Of a stretch of 64,000 bases of DNA, positions 17,196-26,327 are shown piece after piece. The notes under the pieces are model-generated. The model did no database searches. It worked only from the letters and a program-made list of their open reading frames with translations, and was not told where the DNA came from. This stretch comes from an uncultured Clostridia bacterium. Lineage in GTDB: Bacteria > Bacillota > Clostridia > Oscillospirales > Ruminococcaceae. Made by a program: the position numbers and the translations under genes. The stretch is taken from contig CAOKWH010000009.1 in NCBI GenBank assembly GCA_948473085.1, positions 1 through 64,000 on the forward strand. The letters run 5' to 3'. Position 1 is the first letter of the stretch. Every line of letters starts with the position of its first letter.

Positions 17196-17855
17196 TTGGC
17201 CAAGTACCAGTACATCCTTTTTGACCTGGACGGCACCCTTACCGACCCGGCGGATGGCATTACAACCTGTGCAAAATATGCCCTGCACTGCCAGGGCATT
17301 GAGGAAAACAGCTACGAAAACCTCTGCCGGATGATTGGCCCACCCCTGGCGGATGGGTTCCAGGAGTTCTACGGCCTGGATGAACCCCGCGCCTGGGAGG
17401 CTGTGGCCCAGTTCCGGGAGCTATTTGCCCAGATCGGCGTGGAAAAGAACATCCCCTATCCCGGTATCCAGGAGGCGCTTTCCTCCCTGAAAGCTGCCGG
17501 CTTCACCCTCTGTGTGGCCACCAGCAAGCCGGAGCCATTTGCCCAGGCCATTTTGCAGCGCTTTGCACTGGCAGACTACTTTACTGTCATAGGCGGCGCT
17601 TCGCTGGATGATGCCCGCACCAAAAAAGCGGAGGTTATCGCCCATGTGCTCCGGCAGCTCGGCGTAGAAGACACCAGTACAGCTTTGATGGTGGGGGACC
17701 GCAAGCATGATGTGGAAGGGGCTGCTGCCTTTGGCATTGGCTGCATTGGCGTACTGTATGGCTATGGCAGCCAGGCAGAACTACAGGATGCCGGCGCAGC
17801 ATACATTGCCCATACCCCGGAAGAGGTTGCCGGTTACATCCTGGAGGCGCTATAA
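17196..17855 (+). CDS. HAD superfamily hydrolase, phosphoglycolate phosphatase-like
   Basis: A 219-residue cytoplasmic phosphatase. Motif I is FDLDGTLTD (nucleophile Asp and general acid), motif II is CVATSKP (Thr/Ser), with a Lys in ARTKKAE and motif IV MVGDRKHDVEGA (acidic metal ligands). The cap domain (about 15-85) is the alpha-helical C1 type, as in Gph and pyrophosphatase PpaX. The start is a TTG at 17196 with GAGG eight bases upstream. The ATG at 17191 is in another frame. The physiological substrate is unknown. Its stop overlaps the next start in a TAATG arrangement. Confidence 0.92.
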   Translation: MAKYQYILFDLDGTLTDPADGITTCAKYALHCQGIEENSYENLCRMIGPPLADGFQEFYGLDEPRAWEAVAQFRELFAQIGVEKNIPYPGIQEALSSLKAAGFTLCVATSKPEPFAQAILQRFALADYFTVIGGASLDDARTKKAEVIAHVLRQLGVEDTSTALMVGDRKHDVEGAAAFGIGCIGVLYGYGSQAELQDAGAAYIAHTPEEVAGYILEAL

Positions 17856-18370
17856 TGGCAGTATCCTTTCGTCCCAGTGCCCCACCCCAAACCCGGCAGC
17901 TGCGGGTCAGCTATCTGCCGGTTTCGCTGTTTCTGGGCGCGCTGTTGGTAGTTATCTGCTGGCTGGGGGTGTGGCTTTCGGCCAACCTCTCTGTTTCCGC
18001 CGCCTGGGAACGCACCGTGGACTACATTACCGCCGACCCCCGCTATCAGGTGCTGCACAGCACCCTGGCCGAAGGGAGCAGCGCCGCCTTTTTGCAGCGG
18101 CTGCTCATTGCCACGGCGGATGCCGCTGCCGGGGGCGAGGAGGTTGTACTGCTCACCCCAACCGACCTGCTGAATACTGCCGCCGCCTTCCGCCAGGTGG
18201 AAATTCACCGGGTGGACACTGCCGGGAAAACGATTATTGCGGCCTTTTCCGCCCCCTGGGAACATGCCCGGGAGCTTCAAACTGCATTGGAGGCCACCGG
18301 GGTTTACTCCAATATCAGTTTGGAACCGGAAAGCGACTGCGGCTATCTATTGACCTGTACACTAAACTAA
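17855..18370 (+). CDS. Hypothetical single-pass membrane protein upstream of a two-component system
   Basis: A 171-residue protein with a short basic N-terminus, one transmembrane helix (about residues 23-48) and a roughly 120-residue domain that should face outside. No conserved motif is recognisable. The start codon overlaps the stop of the HAD gene, and the response regulator gene follows 34 bases after, so it is probably part of one operon with the two-component system. A role as an accessory sensor component is possible but is only a guess from position. Confidence 0.7.
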   Translation: MAVSFRPSAPPQTRQLRVSYLPVSLFLGALLVVICWLGVWLSANLSVSAAWERTVDYITADPRYQVLHSTLAEGSSAAFLQRLLIATADAAAGGEEVVLLTPTDLLNTAAAFRQVEIHRVDTAGKTIIAAFSAPWEHARELQTALEATGVYSNISLEPESDCGYLLTCTLN

Positions 18371-18404
18371 AAACTGGGGCTGCCGCTCCAAAGGAGGGAA
18401 CAAG

Positions 18405-19085
18405 ATGAACAGCCTGATCTATGCCGCCGAGGATGATGACAATATCCGGGAAATTCTGCGCTGCACCTTAGAATCCTACGGATACGAAGTAGTGGTGTTT
18501 GAAACGGCCATTCCGCTGCTGGCTGCATTGGAGGAACGGCTGCCCGACCTGGTACTGCTGGATATTATGATGCCTGAGATGGATGGCACCGAGGCCCTGC
18601 GCCAAATGAAGCAGCAGCCCCGCACCCGGGAGGTGCCTGTCCTCTTTTTAACCGCCAAATCCGAGGAGATTGACAAGGTCAAGGGCCTGGATCTGGGGGC
18701 AGAGGACTATATTACCAAGCCCTTCGGCCTGTTGGAACTCTCGGCCCGGGTGCGGGCCGCCCTTCGGCGCAAGGCCCCTGCCCGCCGGCAGCTAACCGGC
18801 GGCGACATTGTCATTGACCTGGACAACCACGAGGTAACCTGCGGCGGCAGCCCGGTGGAACTGACCCTGAAGGAGTACGAACTGCTGCGCATTCTTCTTT
18901 TAAACAGCAGCCGGGTGGTTCCCCGGGATGAGCTGCTCAACGAAATTTGGGGCTACGATTTTGTAGGGGAAACCCGCACATTGGACATGCATATCAAAAC
19001 CCTTAGGTCCAAGCTCCGGGACGATGTGGAAAACCCCCGGTATATCAAAACCATCCGTTCGGTGGGATACAAGTTTATTGGCTGA
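18405..19085 (+). CDS. OmpR/PhoP-family response regulator
   Basis: A 226-residue DNA-binding response regulator. The receiver domain (1-118) has the acidic pocket EDDD near residue 10, phosphoacceptor Asp53 in LVLLDIMMPEMDG, the switch residue in FLTAKSEE, and Lys in YITKPFG. The C-terminal winged helix (about 130-226) ends with the family's RTLDMHIKTLRSKL and YIKTIRSVGYKF. GGAGG precedes the ATG. The cognate kinase is the next gene, 14 bases away; together they resemble PhoP-PhoR, which senses phosphate or envelope state, though the signal is not shown here. Confidence 0.95.
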   Translation: MNSLIYAAEDDDNIREILRCTLESYGYEVVVFETAIPLLAALEERLPDLVLLDIMMPEMDGTEALRQMKQQPRTREVPVLFLTAKSEEIDKVKGLDLGAEDYITKPFGLLELSARVRAALRRKAPARRQLTGGDIVIDLDNHEVTCGGSPVELTLKEYELLRILLLNSSRVVPRDELLNEIWGYDFVGETRTLDMHIKTLRSKLRDDVENPRYIKTIRSVGYKFIG

Positions 19086-19099
19086 GGGAGGCGTTTTGG

Positions 19100-20383
19100 A
19101 TGACAGGGGAACAACTGCTAATCCTATTTTTACTGTTCGCCCTTGCGGCCCTGACTGCGGCGGTGCGGCGGTACAGGCAGTCCGGCTGTACAACAGCCGA
19201 TATGCACATGCTGGCCCAGCGGCTGAACAGCCTGCAAAGCGGGGAAAATATCCCCTTTACGGCCGAGGCCTGCTCCGGCGATACCGCCCTGGTAGTCGCT
19301 GGCATCCGCCAGCTCACCGAACAGCTGAACGAAACCCGCCAGCGGCTGGAACAGGAACGCCGCAAGGCCTACTATATTTTGGACAATATGGACAGCGGCC
19401 TGCTGGTGGTGGACAGCGGGCAGGTTATCCGGCAGTGCAACAGCTCGGTTTATAACTATTTTCCCATCCAGGAGGAGTTGGTGGGCTGCCCACTGAAAAC
19501 GGCCTGTGGCAGTGCCGCCCTGCACCGGGCTGTACAAAGCGCCCTGAAAAATGAGGTCTCCTCCATGCTGGATTTAGACCTCACCGACAGCAGCGGCGTC
19601 ATTGTGTCCGCCCGGGTAACCCCGGTAATTGGTGACCTGTTTGGGGCGGAAAACACCATCTCCGCCCTGGTGGTGCTGACCAATGTCAGCCAGTCCCGTC
19701 AGATGGAGCGGATGCGCAGCGAATTTATTGCCAATGTATCACACGAGCTGAAAACCCCCATCACCGCCATCCAGGGCTTCACCGAACTGATGACCACCGG
19801 TGTGGTAACTGATAAGGCCAAAAAAGCCGAATATCTGGAGCGCATTGGGGAGGAAGCCCGGCGGATGTCCAACCTGATTGACGACATCCTGCGCCTTTCC
19901 AGCCTGGAAAACAAGCAGACGGAGGAAGTTTACGAGCAGGTGGAGCTGCGCCCCCTCTGTGAAGATATTTTCCATTCACTGGAACCCATTATGCAAAAGC
20001 GGGGTATCACCGGAGAAATTGTCGGCGCCGCCACCTACCGGGCCTATCCCGAGGATATGCAGCAGCTTCTCAAAAACCTGATTGAAAATGCAGTTAAATA
20101 CAACCGGGAAAACGGCCAGGTGACGGTGCGCATCTCCCCGGACGCCTACCAATGTGTCATTGGTGTGGCGGATACTGGCATTGGCATCCCGCTGGAACAC
20201 CAATCCCGGATTTTTGAGCGGTTTTACCGGGTGGATAAGGGCCGCAGCAAACGGGAGGGCGGCACCGGCCTGGGGCTCTCCATTGTCAAGCACATCACAG
20301 CCAAATACGGCGGGCAGATTACCCTGATTTCCCGCCCGGAGGAGGGCACCAGTATCCGGGTAACCCTTCCTGTAAGGCAGTAA
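19100..20383 (+). CDS. Sensor histidine kinase (PhoR-like)
   Basis: A 427-residue membrane kinase. It has one N-terminal transmembrane helix (residues 5-23), a coiled segment, then a PAS-like domain (about 90-200) starting AYYILDNMDSGLLVVDS. The DHp helix carries the phosphorylated His in FIANVSHELKTP (near residue 215). The ATPase domain has the N box LLKNLIENAVKYN, the G1 box VADTGIGIP and the G2 box GGTGLGLSIVKH. With just one membrane span it lacks a large extracellular sensor, unlike PhoR with two spans, so it probably senses inside or through a partner such as the membrane protein encoded two genes upstream. Confidence 0.94.
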   Translation: MTGEQLLILFLLFALAALTAAVRRYRQSGCTTADMHMLAQRLNSLQSGENIPFTAEACSGDTALVVAGIRQLTEQLNETRQRLEQERRKAYYILDNMDSGLLVVDSGQVIRQCNSSVYNYFPIQEELVGCPLKTACGSAALHRAVQSALKNEVSSMLDLDLTDSSGVIVSARVTPVIGDLFGAENTISALVVLTNVSQSRQMERMRSEFIANVSHELKTPITAIQGFTELMTTGVVTDKAKKAEYLERIGEEARRMSNLIDDILRLSSLENKQTEEVYEQVELRPLCEDIFHSLEPIMQKRGITGEIVGAATYRAYPEDMQQLLKNLIENAVKYNRENGQVTVRISPDAYQCVIGVADTGIGIPLEHQSRIFERFYRVDKGRSKREGGTGLGLSIVKHITAKYGGQITLISRPEEGTSIRVTLPVRQ

Positions 20384-20478
20384 ACCCTACCGGTTTTCAT
20401 TAGCCGGACTTTTCTGTTCCCATCATTCAGGTGCTGCCATACTCCAAAGCCTGCATATAAACTGAAAACACAAAGAGA

Positions 20479-20504
20479 GGGGCCGGACTGCCTCGGCCCC
20501 TTTT
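20479..20504 (+). terminator. Terminator of the two-component operon
   Basis: GGGGCCG (20479-20485) and CGGCCCC (20494-20500) form a 7-bp GC stem, followed by TTTT. Confidence 0.8.
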
Positions 20505-20609
20505 CCCTACTGTGGGCTGCTGGCTGTGCAAAACCGGGAACAGATTGGTCTTTTGAGGCCATATTCCCCAACAGCAATTATATATAAGCCTAAAGAAAGG
20601 GTGGAAACG

Positions 20610-21041
20610 ATGGACATCTGGGAGCAGTTATATCAGGCGGCAGCCGAACAGTACCGGCCCGGGGAAATTTCCCCTTTTCTGTACGCCCATCATGTGGTGT
20701 GTGCCATCCAGGCAGCGGACGGGAAAATTTACGCCGGTTTTTGTATCGAAAGCACCTGCGGGGTGCTGGACCCCTGTGCCGAACGGGTGGCAGCACTCAA
20801 TATGTACCTGCAAAGCGGCCAAACCCGCATCCTCCGGCTGCTGGTCTGCCAGGGAGAACCGCCTAAACAGGGGAACTGGCTGCCCTGCGGCGCCTGCCGG
20901 AAATTTCTCATGCAGCTTTCTGTACTGAATAGGGACACCGAGCTTTTGGTGGACTATGCCACCCGGCGCACCCAGCGCCTGGAAGAACTGCTGCCGGGTT
21001 GGTGGGGATGGCCCCGTGTGCAGGAGAACCCCATACCATAA
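20610..21041 (+). CDS. Cytidine deaminase-like protein
   Basis: A 143-residue zinc-dependent deaminase-fold protein. The catalytic motif is DPCAERVAAL (Cys ligand, Ala, general-base Glu) and the second zinc site is PCGACRKF, the PCxxC motif. The CAE form is that of the tetrameric cytidine deaminases and of blasticidin-S deaminase relatives. The N-terminal ~50 residues and the C-terminal tail (RTQRLEELLPGWWGW) are less typical, so substrate identity is open. The ATG at 20610 follows a GGG-rich ribosome binding site; the frame upstream is not supported. It lies between two terminators, so it is monocistronic. Confidence 0.85.
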   Translation: MDIWEQLYQAAAEQYRPGEISPFLYAHHVVCAIQAADGKIYAGFCIESTCGVLDPCAERVAALNMYLQSGQTRILRLLVCQGEPPKQGNWLPCGACRKFLMQLSVLNRDTELLVDYATRRTQRLEELLPGWWGWPRVQENPIP

Positions 21042-21079
21042 ACCAGCATATCACCCGCTAAACTGTATAACAGAATTAA

Positions 21080-21107
21080 AAACCGCAGGACAACACTCCT
21101 GCGGTTT
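21080..21107. terminator. Bidirectional terminator
   Basis: AAACCGCAGGA and TCCTGCGGTTT form an 11-bp perfect stem with a six-base loop. It separates the rightward deaminase gene from leftward spoIID. Confidence 0.9.
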
Positions 21108-21118
21108 TGGTTGACAGC

Positions 21119-22189
21119 CTATTCCATAATGGCCAGCTGTGCGCCGGTATAATAGTGGGTTAAAATTTCCTCAAAGCTGCTGCCCTGCCGGGCCATATAG
21201 TCGGCCCCATATTGGCTGAGGCCCACCCCATGCCCATAACCCAGGGTATCCACCGTAAATATCCCGGCGGCACTGTCATAGTCCACCTCAAAGCTGCTGG
21301 AACGCAGCCCCAAAGCAGAGCGTATCTCCCGACCGCTGACCGTTTGGTTGCCCACCTTCATTTGCAGGATATAGCCCGAGTCGGAATACTTCACCGGGGA
21401 GAGCCACAAAGCCGGGTTCCCCCCCAGCTCCAGCCCATCAAGGGCGGCAGCGAGCTTCTGGCGCATCTCCTCGGTGGTAAACTGGGCGCTTTCCCGGACG
21501 GCCGGGGAGAGCAGATCCCCTTCCGATTCCACCGGCAGCAGATAGGGCACCGATGCCTGCCACACATTCTCCGCCGCTTCGGTGGTTCCCACACTACAGG
21601 AATGGTAAACGGCCATAATCGGCTCGTCCTCATACACCAAGATATAGCTCATCACACTATCGGCGGCATCGGTGATTTTGGACCAATATTCATCCGCCAT
21701 GCTGCCATAGGTAGCCTTGATGTCTTCCTCCCGGGCAAAGCCCTTCAGGTGGTCGGGGTCGGCGGCAAAATCCGCCCCTTTCAGCGCCGGGTCGGGGGTT
21801 TCCCGGTGGAGCAGCGCATTATACAGGGCGTAGGTGTGGGCAGCAACCGCCTGAGCCTTCATGGCCTCGGAGTGAAAGCTGGCGGGCAGTTCGGCGGCCA
21901 CTGCCCCCCGGACATAGTCCCGCACCGGAATGTTTTCCACCTGGCCGGTGGCGGTATTTAGAATTTTAAATTCCCCAATCTCAAACCGGTCCCCCACCTC
22001 CACCGGCTTCAGTGCCTGCTGAACCTGCTGGGAGCTGCTCTCCCCCGGCAGGCTGCCAATGTAGCCCAAATCCTGGGAGGGTTCCTGCTGCTTTGGCAGA
22101 TTCAGGGCGGGCAGCTCCCCTCTGGCGGCCAGCGGCACAACGGCAATAGCGGCAGAAAAAAGCAGAACATAGAGCAAACGCCGACGCAT
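21119..22189 (-). CDS. spoIID: SpoIID/LytB family peptidoglycan lytic protein
   Basis: A 356-residue protein with an N-terminal signal anchor (RRRLLYVLLFSAAIAVVPLA). The SpoIID domain follows: VRDYVRGAVAAELPASFHSE in parts (VRDYVRGAV, AAELPASFH), the catalytic Glu in AAELP, KAQAVAAHTYAL, a central Cys/His region (AVYHSCSVG), and a closing YGHGVGLSQYGA. In sporulation SpoIID is a lytic transglycosylase that drives engulfment with SpoIIP and SpoIIM. Those genes, and the usual murA neighbour, are absent here. The ATG at 22189 has GGAGGTG ten bases upstream; the longer frame from 22228 overlaps that site and is not used. Confidence 0.92.
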   Translation of the reverse strand: MRRRLLYVLLFSAAIAVVPLAARGELPALNLPKQQEPSQDLGYIGSLPGESSSQQVQQALKPVEVGDRFEIGEFKILNTATGQVENIPVRDYVRGAVAAELPASFHSEAMKAQAVAAHTYALYNALLHRETPDPALKGADFAADPDHLKGFAREEDIKATYGSMADEYWSKITDAADSVMSYILVYEDEPIMAVYHSCSVGTTEAAENVWQASVPYLLPVESEGDLLSPAVRESAQFTTEEMRQKLAAALDGLELGGNPALWLSPVKYSDSGYILQMKVGNQTVSGREIRSALGLRSSSFEVDYDSAAGIFTVDTLGYGHGVGLSQYGADYMARQGSSFEEILTHYYTGAQLAIME

Positions 22190-22258
22190 GATAAATCCAC
22201 CTCCAAAAATTTGTACAACTTTTTGCACCGGATACCCTATACAAAGAATAGCCGGACA

Positions 22259-22375
22259 TGCTATAATCTTAAATTGTGAAAAGCGGTTTTAAGCCAAAGA
22301 AATGAGAACATACAGTGCCTGTGGGCTGTTAATTTGCGTTAAGCTGATTATAGTCTCCACAGGCCCTCTCTTTTT
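22259..22375 (+). promoter_or_regulatory. Promoter and terminator-like leader of the DUF1846 gene
   Basis: TGC-TATAAT at 22259-22267 is an extended -10 element. About 50 bases later GCCTGTGG (22317-22324) and CCACAGGC (22357-22364) form a perfect 8-bp stem closing a 32-base loop, followed by CCTCTCTTTTT. This resembles an intrinsic terminator lying within the ~160-base leader, so expression may be controlled by attenuation. No known riboswitch is recognised. Confidence 0.45.
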
Positions 22376-22429
22376 GCAGAAAAAGGTCGCAGTTCTTTGG
22401 CAGGATTTTGTAAATGAGGTGGGGCAGAA

Positions 22430-23914
22430 ATGAAAATAGGATTCAACAACGACCAATATCTCAAAACCCAGTCGGAGCATATCAAGCAGCGCATTGCCCA
22501 GTTTGGCGGCAAGCTGTATTTGGAGTTTGGCGGCAAGCTGTTTGACGACAACCACGCCTCCCGCGTACTGCCCGGCTTTGCACCGGACAGCAAGGTGAAA
22601 ATGCTGTCCCAGCTCAGCGATCAGGCCGAAATTGTCATTGTAGTAAACGCTGGGGATATTGAAAAAAATAAGACCCGGGGGGACCTTGGCATCACCTATG
22701 ACCTGGAGGTACTCCGGCTAATCGACGCCTTCCGCTCCATTGGGCTGTATGTGGGCAGTGTGGTTATCACCCAGTACCAGAGCCAAAACGCGGCAGATGT
22801 GTTTAAAAAGCGGCTGGAGGGCCTTGGCATTCCGGTATTCCTGCACTACTCCATTGCCGGGTATCCCTCCAACATCCCGCACATTGTCAGCGACGAGGGG
22901 TTTGGCAAAAATGAATATATCATCACCACCCGCCCATTGGTGGTAATTACAGCGCCTGGGCCGGGCAGCGGCAAAATGGCCACCTGCCTCTCCCAGCTGT
23001 ATCACGACCACAAACGGGGCATCCAGGCGGGTTATGCCAAGTTTGAAACCTTCCCGGTGTGGAACCTGCCGCTGAACCACCCGGTCAACCTGGCCTATGA
23101 GGCCGCCACGGCCGACCTGAATGATGTGAACATGATTGACCCCTACCATCTGGAGGCCTACGGCCAAACCACAGTAAACTATAACCGGGATGTGGAAGTA
23201 TTCCCGGTGCTTTCCGCCATATTCCAGCGCATCCTGGGCCATAGCCCCTACCGCTCCCCCACCGATATGGGGGTGAATATGGTGGGCAACTGCATCTTTG
23301 ATGACGAGGCCGTTTCGATAGCCAGCCAGCGGGAGATTGTCCGCCGTTACTATCAGGCCATGTGCGACATTCGCATGGGCTGCGGCAACGAGGAAGCTGT
23401 GATGAAAATTGAACTGCTGATGAACAAGGCCGGCATCACCCCGGAAATCAACCCTACAGTATCGGCGGCCCTGGCAAAAGCGGAAGAAACCGGTATGCCC
23501 GCCGCCTCTATGGAGTTGCCCGACGGCCGGGTTATCACCGGCAAAACCTCCTCCCTGCTGGGCAGCTCCTCAGCGGTACTGCTCAATGCGCTGAAGGAGC
23601 TGGCCGGCCTGGAGGATGGCCTGCACCTGATTGCACCGGAGGTTATCGAGCCCATCCAGCACCTAAAGGTTGGACATTTGGGAAACCACAACCCCCGGCT
23701 GCACACCGATGAAACGCTGATTGCCCTATCCATCAGCGCCGCCACAGACAACAATGCCGAGCGGGCAATGGAATGCCTGGCCCAGCTCTCCGGCTGCGAG
23801 GCCCATTCCACGGTCATCCTCTCCCCGGTGGATACCGATGTATTCCGCAAATTGGGCGTGAATATGACCTGCGAGCCCCGCTATCAGACCAAAAAGCTCT
23901 ACCACAAGCGATAG
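22430..23914 (+). CDS. DUF1846 (UPF0371) family protein
   Basis: A 494-residue cytoplasmic protein matching the DUF1846 family in length and in its N-terminus ([34 protein letters not shown]). The middle contains a glycine-rich stretch [19 protein letters not shown], which reads like a nucleotide-binding loop, and the C-terminal third has [17 protein letters not shown]. Members are widespread in Firmicutes and Actinobacteria and structures exist, but no reaction is established to my knowledge. Its leader has terminator-like structure and a terminator follows, so it is a regulated single gene. Confidence 0.9.
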   Translation: MKIGFNNDQYLKTQSEHIKQRIAQFGGKLYLEFGGKLFDDNHASRVLPGFAPDSKVKMLSQLSDQAEIVIVVNAGDIEKNKTRGDLGITYDLEVLRLIDAFRSIGLYVGSVVITQYQSQNAADVFKKRLEGLGIPVFLHYSIAGYPSNIPHIVSDEGFGKNEYIITTRPLVVITAPGPGSGKMATCLSQLYHDHKRGIQAGYAKFETFPVWNLPLNHPVNLAYEAATADLNDVNMIDPYHLEAYGQTTVNYNRDVEVFPVLSAIFQRILGHSPYRSPTDMGVNMVGNCIFDDEAVSIASQREIVRRYYQAMCDIRMGCGNEEAVMKIELLMNKAGITPEINPTVSAALAKAEETGMPAASMELPDGRVITGKTSSLLGSSSAVLLNALKELAGLEDGLHLIAPEVIEPIQHLKVGHLGNHNPRLHTDETLIALSISAATDNNAERAMECLAQLSGCEAHSTVILSPVDTDVFRKLGVNMTCEPRYQTKKLYHKR

Positions 23915-23955
23915 GGCACTTCCCGCTTAGGGGCTGTTACTTTCTAAATTCATAG

Positions 23956-23983
23956 AAAAGGGACTGTAAAAACAGTCCCTTTT
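23956..23983. terminator. Bidirectional terminator
   Basis: AAAAGGGACTGT and ACAGTCCCTTTT form a 12-bp perfect stem with an AAAA loop, between the rightward DUF1846 gene and the leftward membrane protein gene. Confidence 0.9.
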
Positions 23984-23988
23984 ACGCT

Positions 23989-24222
23989 TTATTGTAATTC
24001 TTGATACTTTTTATAGAAAAGCCAGGCTAAGGCGGCACACAGCATTATCCCAGCCCCATAGGGGATGCACAGCAAAAAGGCAATGCTGGCCGGGGCGCTG
24101 AACCCCGACTGCGCGCCCAGCCGAAGGGCGCAGTAGTGATAGGCCACCGCGGCGCACATGACATTGGAAAGCAGCACTGCCAGTGCCGCAAAAAGATGGG
24201 ACAACCGCCTATATTTTTTCAT
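23989..24222 (-). CDS. Small two-helix membrane protein
   Basis: A 77-residue protein with a short basic N-terminus (KKYRRLSH) and two hydrophobic helices, about residues 10-33 and 46-69, ending with LFYKKYQELQ. The ATG at 24222 has AGGAGG eight bases upstream; a GTG three bases earlier is less well spaced. It follows an XRE-type regulator gene by 12 bases and is almost certainly cotranscribed with it. That pairing of a membrane-tailed XRE protein and a tiny membrane protein may be a functional unit, but no role is known. Confidence 0.75.
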   Translation of the reverse strand: MKKYRRLSHLFAALAVLLSNVMCAAVAYHYCALRLGAQSGFSAPASIAFLLCIPYGAGIMLCAALAWLFYKKYQELQ

Positions 24223-24234
24223 CACAAACCCCTC

Positions 24235-24690
24235 CTATTTCTTTTTAAACACCAGAATAACCCCCACTATCATCAGCAGCAGAAACAAAGCGATGAGGAT
24301 ACCTGTTCCATTTAAAGTAATCATCGATGATTCATTCAGCTCCCTGGCAGACGATGGGTAGAGCACAGTTAAAAGCCCCACCAGGATGAGGCAGACAGCG
24401 CCCAGGATACAAAGGCAAATGCCAAGTTTGCTTTCTCCTGTTGATTTTAGAGGGGAATTCTGTTCCCCCTCTGCCGCTTTGCCGGCAACAGGGGCAGCCT
24501 GGTTTTCGGTCAGTTCATCCATGGTAATTTGAAAACACTCGCTCAAAGCCCTGAGTTTATCCAGTTCCGGGGTGGAGAGCCCTCCTTCCCACTTGGATAT
24601 CGCCTGCCTTGAAACGCCAATTTTTTCTGCAAGCTGCTCCTGTGAAAGCCCGTTCTTCCGCCTGAGGGTAACTATTTTTTCAGACAACAT
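24235..24690 (-). CDS. XRE-family transcriptional regulator with C-terminal membrane segments
   Basis: A 151-residue protein. Residues 1-60 form a helix-turn-helix of the XRE/Cro type: LRRKNGLSQEQLAEKIGVS, then RQAISKWEGG. A low-complexity linker (about 65-85) leads to two transmembrane helices, about 90-112 and 128-148, ending in KKK. This makes it a membrane-tethered DNA-binding protein. The ATG at 24690 has GGAGG eight bases upstream. The target is unknown; a 15-base inverted repeat GCAACC-AGC-GGTTGC at 24762-24776 upstream could be an autoregulatory operator. Confidence 0.88.
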   Translation of the reverse strand: MLSEKIVTLRRKNGLSQEQLAEKIGVSRQAISKWEGGLSTPELDKLRALSECFQITMDELTENQAAPVAGKAAEGEQNSPLKSTGESKLGICLCILGAVCLILVGLLTVLYPSSARELNESSMITLNGTGILIALFLLLMIVGVILVFKKK

Positions 24691-24878
24691 CCGCTTTACC
24701 TCCCTGCCAAAAGGATACCATATTTTATTATGGCACGCTATCAACTACTGCTGGAACTTCTGCAACCAGCGGTTGCGTCCCTTAAAAATTCCCATTTTCT
24801 CTATCATACCCTGCCTTGGCAGCCATAACAACCGCGTTTTTTTGCAGCTCACCCTAAACGAACATTTTCGTCAAAAAA

Positions 24879-24907
24879 TTGCAAATATCCCCGTTTTCCT
24901 GTATAAT
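24879..24907 (+). promoter_or_regulatory. Sigma-A promoter of the aldo/keto reductase gene
   Basis: TTGCAA (24879-24884), 17 bases, TATAAT (24902-24907): near consensus, 82 bases upstream of the start codon. Confidence 0.85.
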
Positions 24908-24989
24908 AAAAAAAGATTATTGCCTATGGCGCGGCAGGAAAAATACTGGACTGCGCCGGCAATAAACCGAGAGAATGGAGGGTATTGTT

Positions 24990-26105
24990 ATGAAGAAATT
25001 TGGTTTTGGCTGTATGCGCCTGCCGCTGCTGGATGCGGGAGATGTAACCAAGGTGGATATGCCCCAGCTGGAAAAGATGGTGGATACCTTTTTGGAGGCA
25101 GGTTTTACCTACTTTGACACCGCCTATGTCTACCATAGCCAGCAGAGCGAGCGCTTTATGGCTGAGGCGCTGGTTAAGCGCCACCCCCGGGACAGCTTTA
25201 CACTGGCCACCAAGCTGCCGCTGCCCATGGTAAAGTGCGAGGAGGACAAGGAGCGCCTGTTCCAGGAGCAGCTGGACAAGTGTGCTGTGGACTTTTTTGA
25301 TTACTACCTGCTGCACAACATCAATTCCAACACCTATGGTATTGTAAAGCAGTTCAACTGCTTTGACTTTATCCGTCAGCTCAAGGCCCAGGGCCGTATC
25401 AAGCGCATGGGCTTCTCCTTCCATGACAGTGCCGCCCTGCTGGATGAGATTTTGACCCAGAACCCGGATGTGGACTTTGTGCAGCTGCAAATCAACTACC
25501 TGGACTGGGAGAACCAGAGCATCCAGTCCCGGCTGTGCTACGAGGTTGCCACCAAGCATGGTATCCCGGTTATTGTCATGGAGCCCATCAAGGGCGGCAC
25601 CCTGGCCAATGTGTGCGAAAAGGCCGAAAAGCTGTTTAAGGACTATCATCCCCAGCTGTCGGTGGCCTCCTGGGCGGTTCGCTATGCTGCCAGTCTGGAC
25701 AATGTTATGATGGTGCTCAGCGGCATGTCCAACCTGGACCAGCTGACAGATAACCTCTCCTACATGAAGGAGTTCCAGCCCCTGAATGCACAGGAAAAGC
25801 AGATTGTGGAGGAGGCCACCAAGGCCATCAACGAATCCATCCCCATCCAGTGCACCGCCTGCCGCTACTGCGTGGATGGCTGCCCCAAGCATATTGCCAT
25901 CCCGGAATACTTTACACTGTACAACAACCACAGCCAGTCCATCAACAAGGGTTTTGCCATTCAGGTTGCCTACTATGCCAACCTGATTAAGGAGCATGGC
26001 AAGGCATCCGATTGTATTGCTTGCCGCAAGTGTGAAAAGGCCTGCCCCCAGCACCTGCCCATTGTAGAGGATTTGAAGCTGGTTGCCCAGGTATTTGACA
26101 ACTAA
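24990..26105 (+). CDS. Aldo/keto reductase with two 4Fe-4S cluster motifs
   Basis: A 371-residue protein. Residues 1-270 form the aldo/keto reductase TIM barrel, with the catalytic tetrad visible in YFDTAYVYHS (Asp and Tyr), LATKLPL (Lys) and YLLHNI (His), plus MGFSFHDS and IVMEPIKGG. The C-terminal ~90 residues carry two ferredoxin-like motifs, CTACRYCVDGCP and CIACRKCEKACP, so it probably moves electrons between NAD(P)H or a carbonyl substrate and iron-sulfur partners. This architecture is frequent in anaerobic Firmicutes. The ATG at 24990 follows GGAGGG. Strong promoter and terminator make it a well-expressed single gene; the substrate is unknown. Confidence 0.94.
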   Translation: MKKFGFGCMRLPLLDAGDVTKVDMPQLEKMVDTFLEAGFTYFDTAYVYHSQQSERFMAEALVKRHPRDSFTLATKLPLPMVKCEEDKERLFQEQLDKCAVDFFDYYLLHNINSNTYGIVKQFNCFDFIRQLKAQGRIKRMGFSFHDSAALLDEILTQNPDVDFVQLQINYLDWENQSIQSRLCYEVATKHGIPVIVMEPIKGGTLANVCEKAEKLFKDYHPQLSVASWAVRYAASLDNVMMVLSGMSNLDQLTDNLSYMKEFQPLNAQEKQIVEEATKAINESIPIQCTACRYCVDGCPKHIAIPEYFTLYNNHSQSINKGFAIQVAYYANLIKEHGKASDCIACRKCEKACPQHLPIVEDLKLVAQVFDN

Positions 26106-26123
26106 AAATCCTTGTTACAACCC

Positions 26124-26163
26124 AAAAGACGAGCAGAAAGCCACCGCTTTTTGCCCGTCTTTT
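26124..26163 (+). terminator. Terminator of the aldo/keto reductase gene
   Basis: AAAAGACG (26124-26131) pairs with CGTCTTTT (26156-26163), extended inward by a partly paired GCAGAAAG/CTTTTTGC region; T-rich sequence follows. Confidence 0.75.
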
Positions 26164-26327
26164 ATTTTGCCAAGATGGTGTTTGCGCCAATTAGCTACCG
26201 CCCAACAGTATCTTCCGTGGCAGGGAACCAAGCGACTTCCCACAAACACTCCTTTTTAGGACAAGCGAACGCCCTTTTGGGAAAAGTGTGCTGCTATGTA
26301 AAAAGCATACTGTGACCCATTCAGCAC

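Noticed and set aside
16819..20660. Shared MDIWE start of the Imm1-like protein and the deaminase-like protein as a sign of common origin
   Set aside because: The similarity stops after five residues and the folds differ; coincidence.
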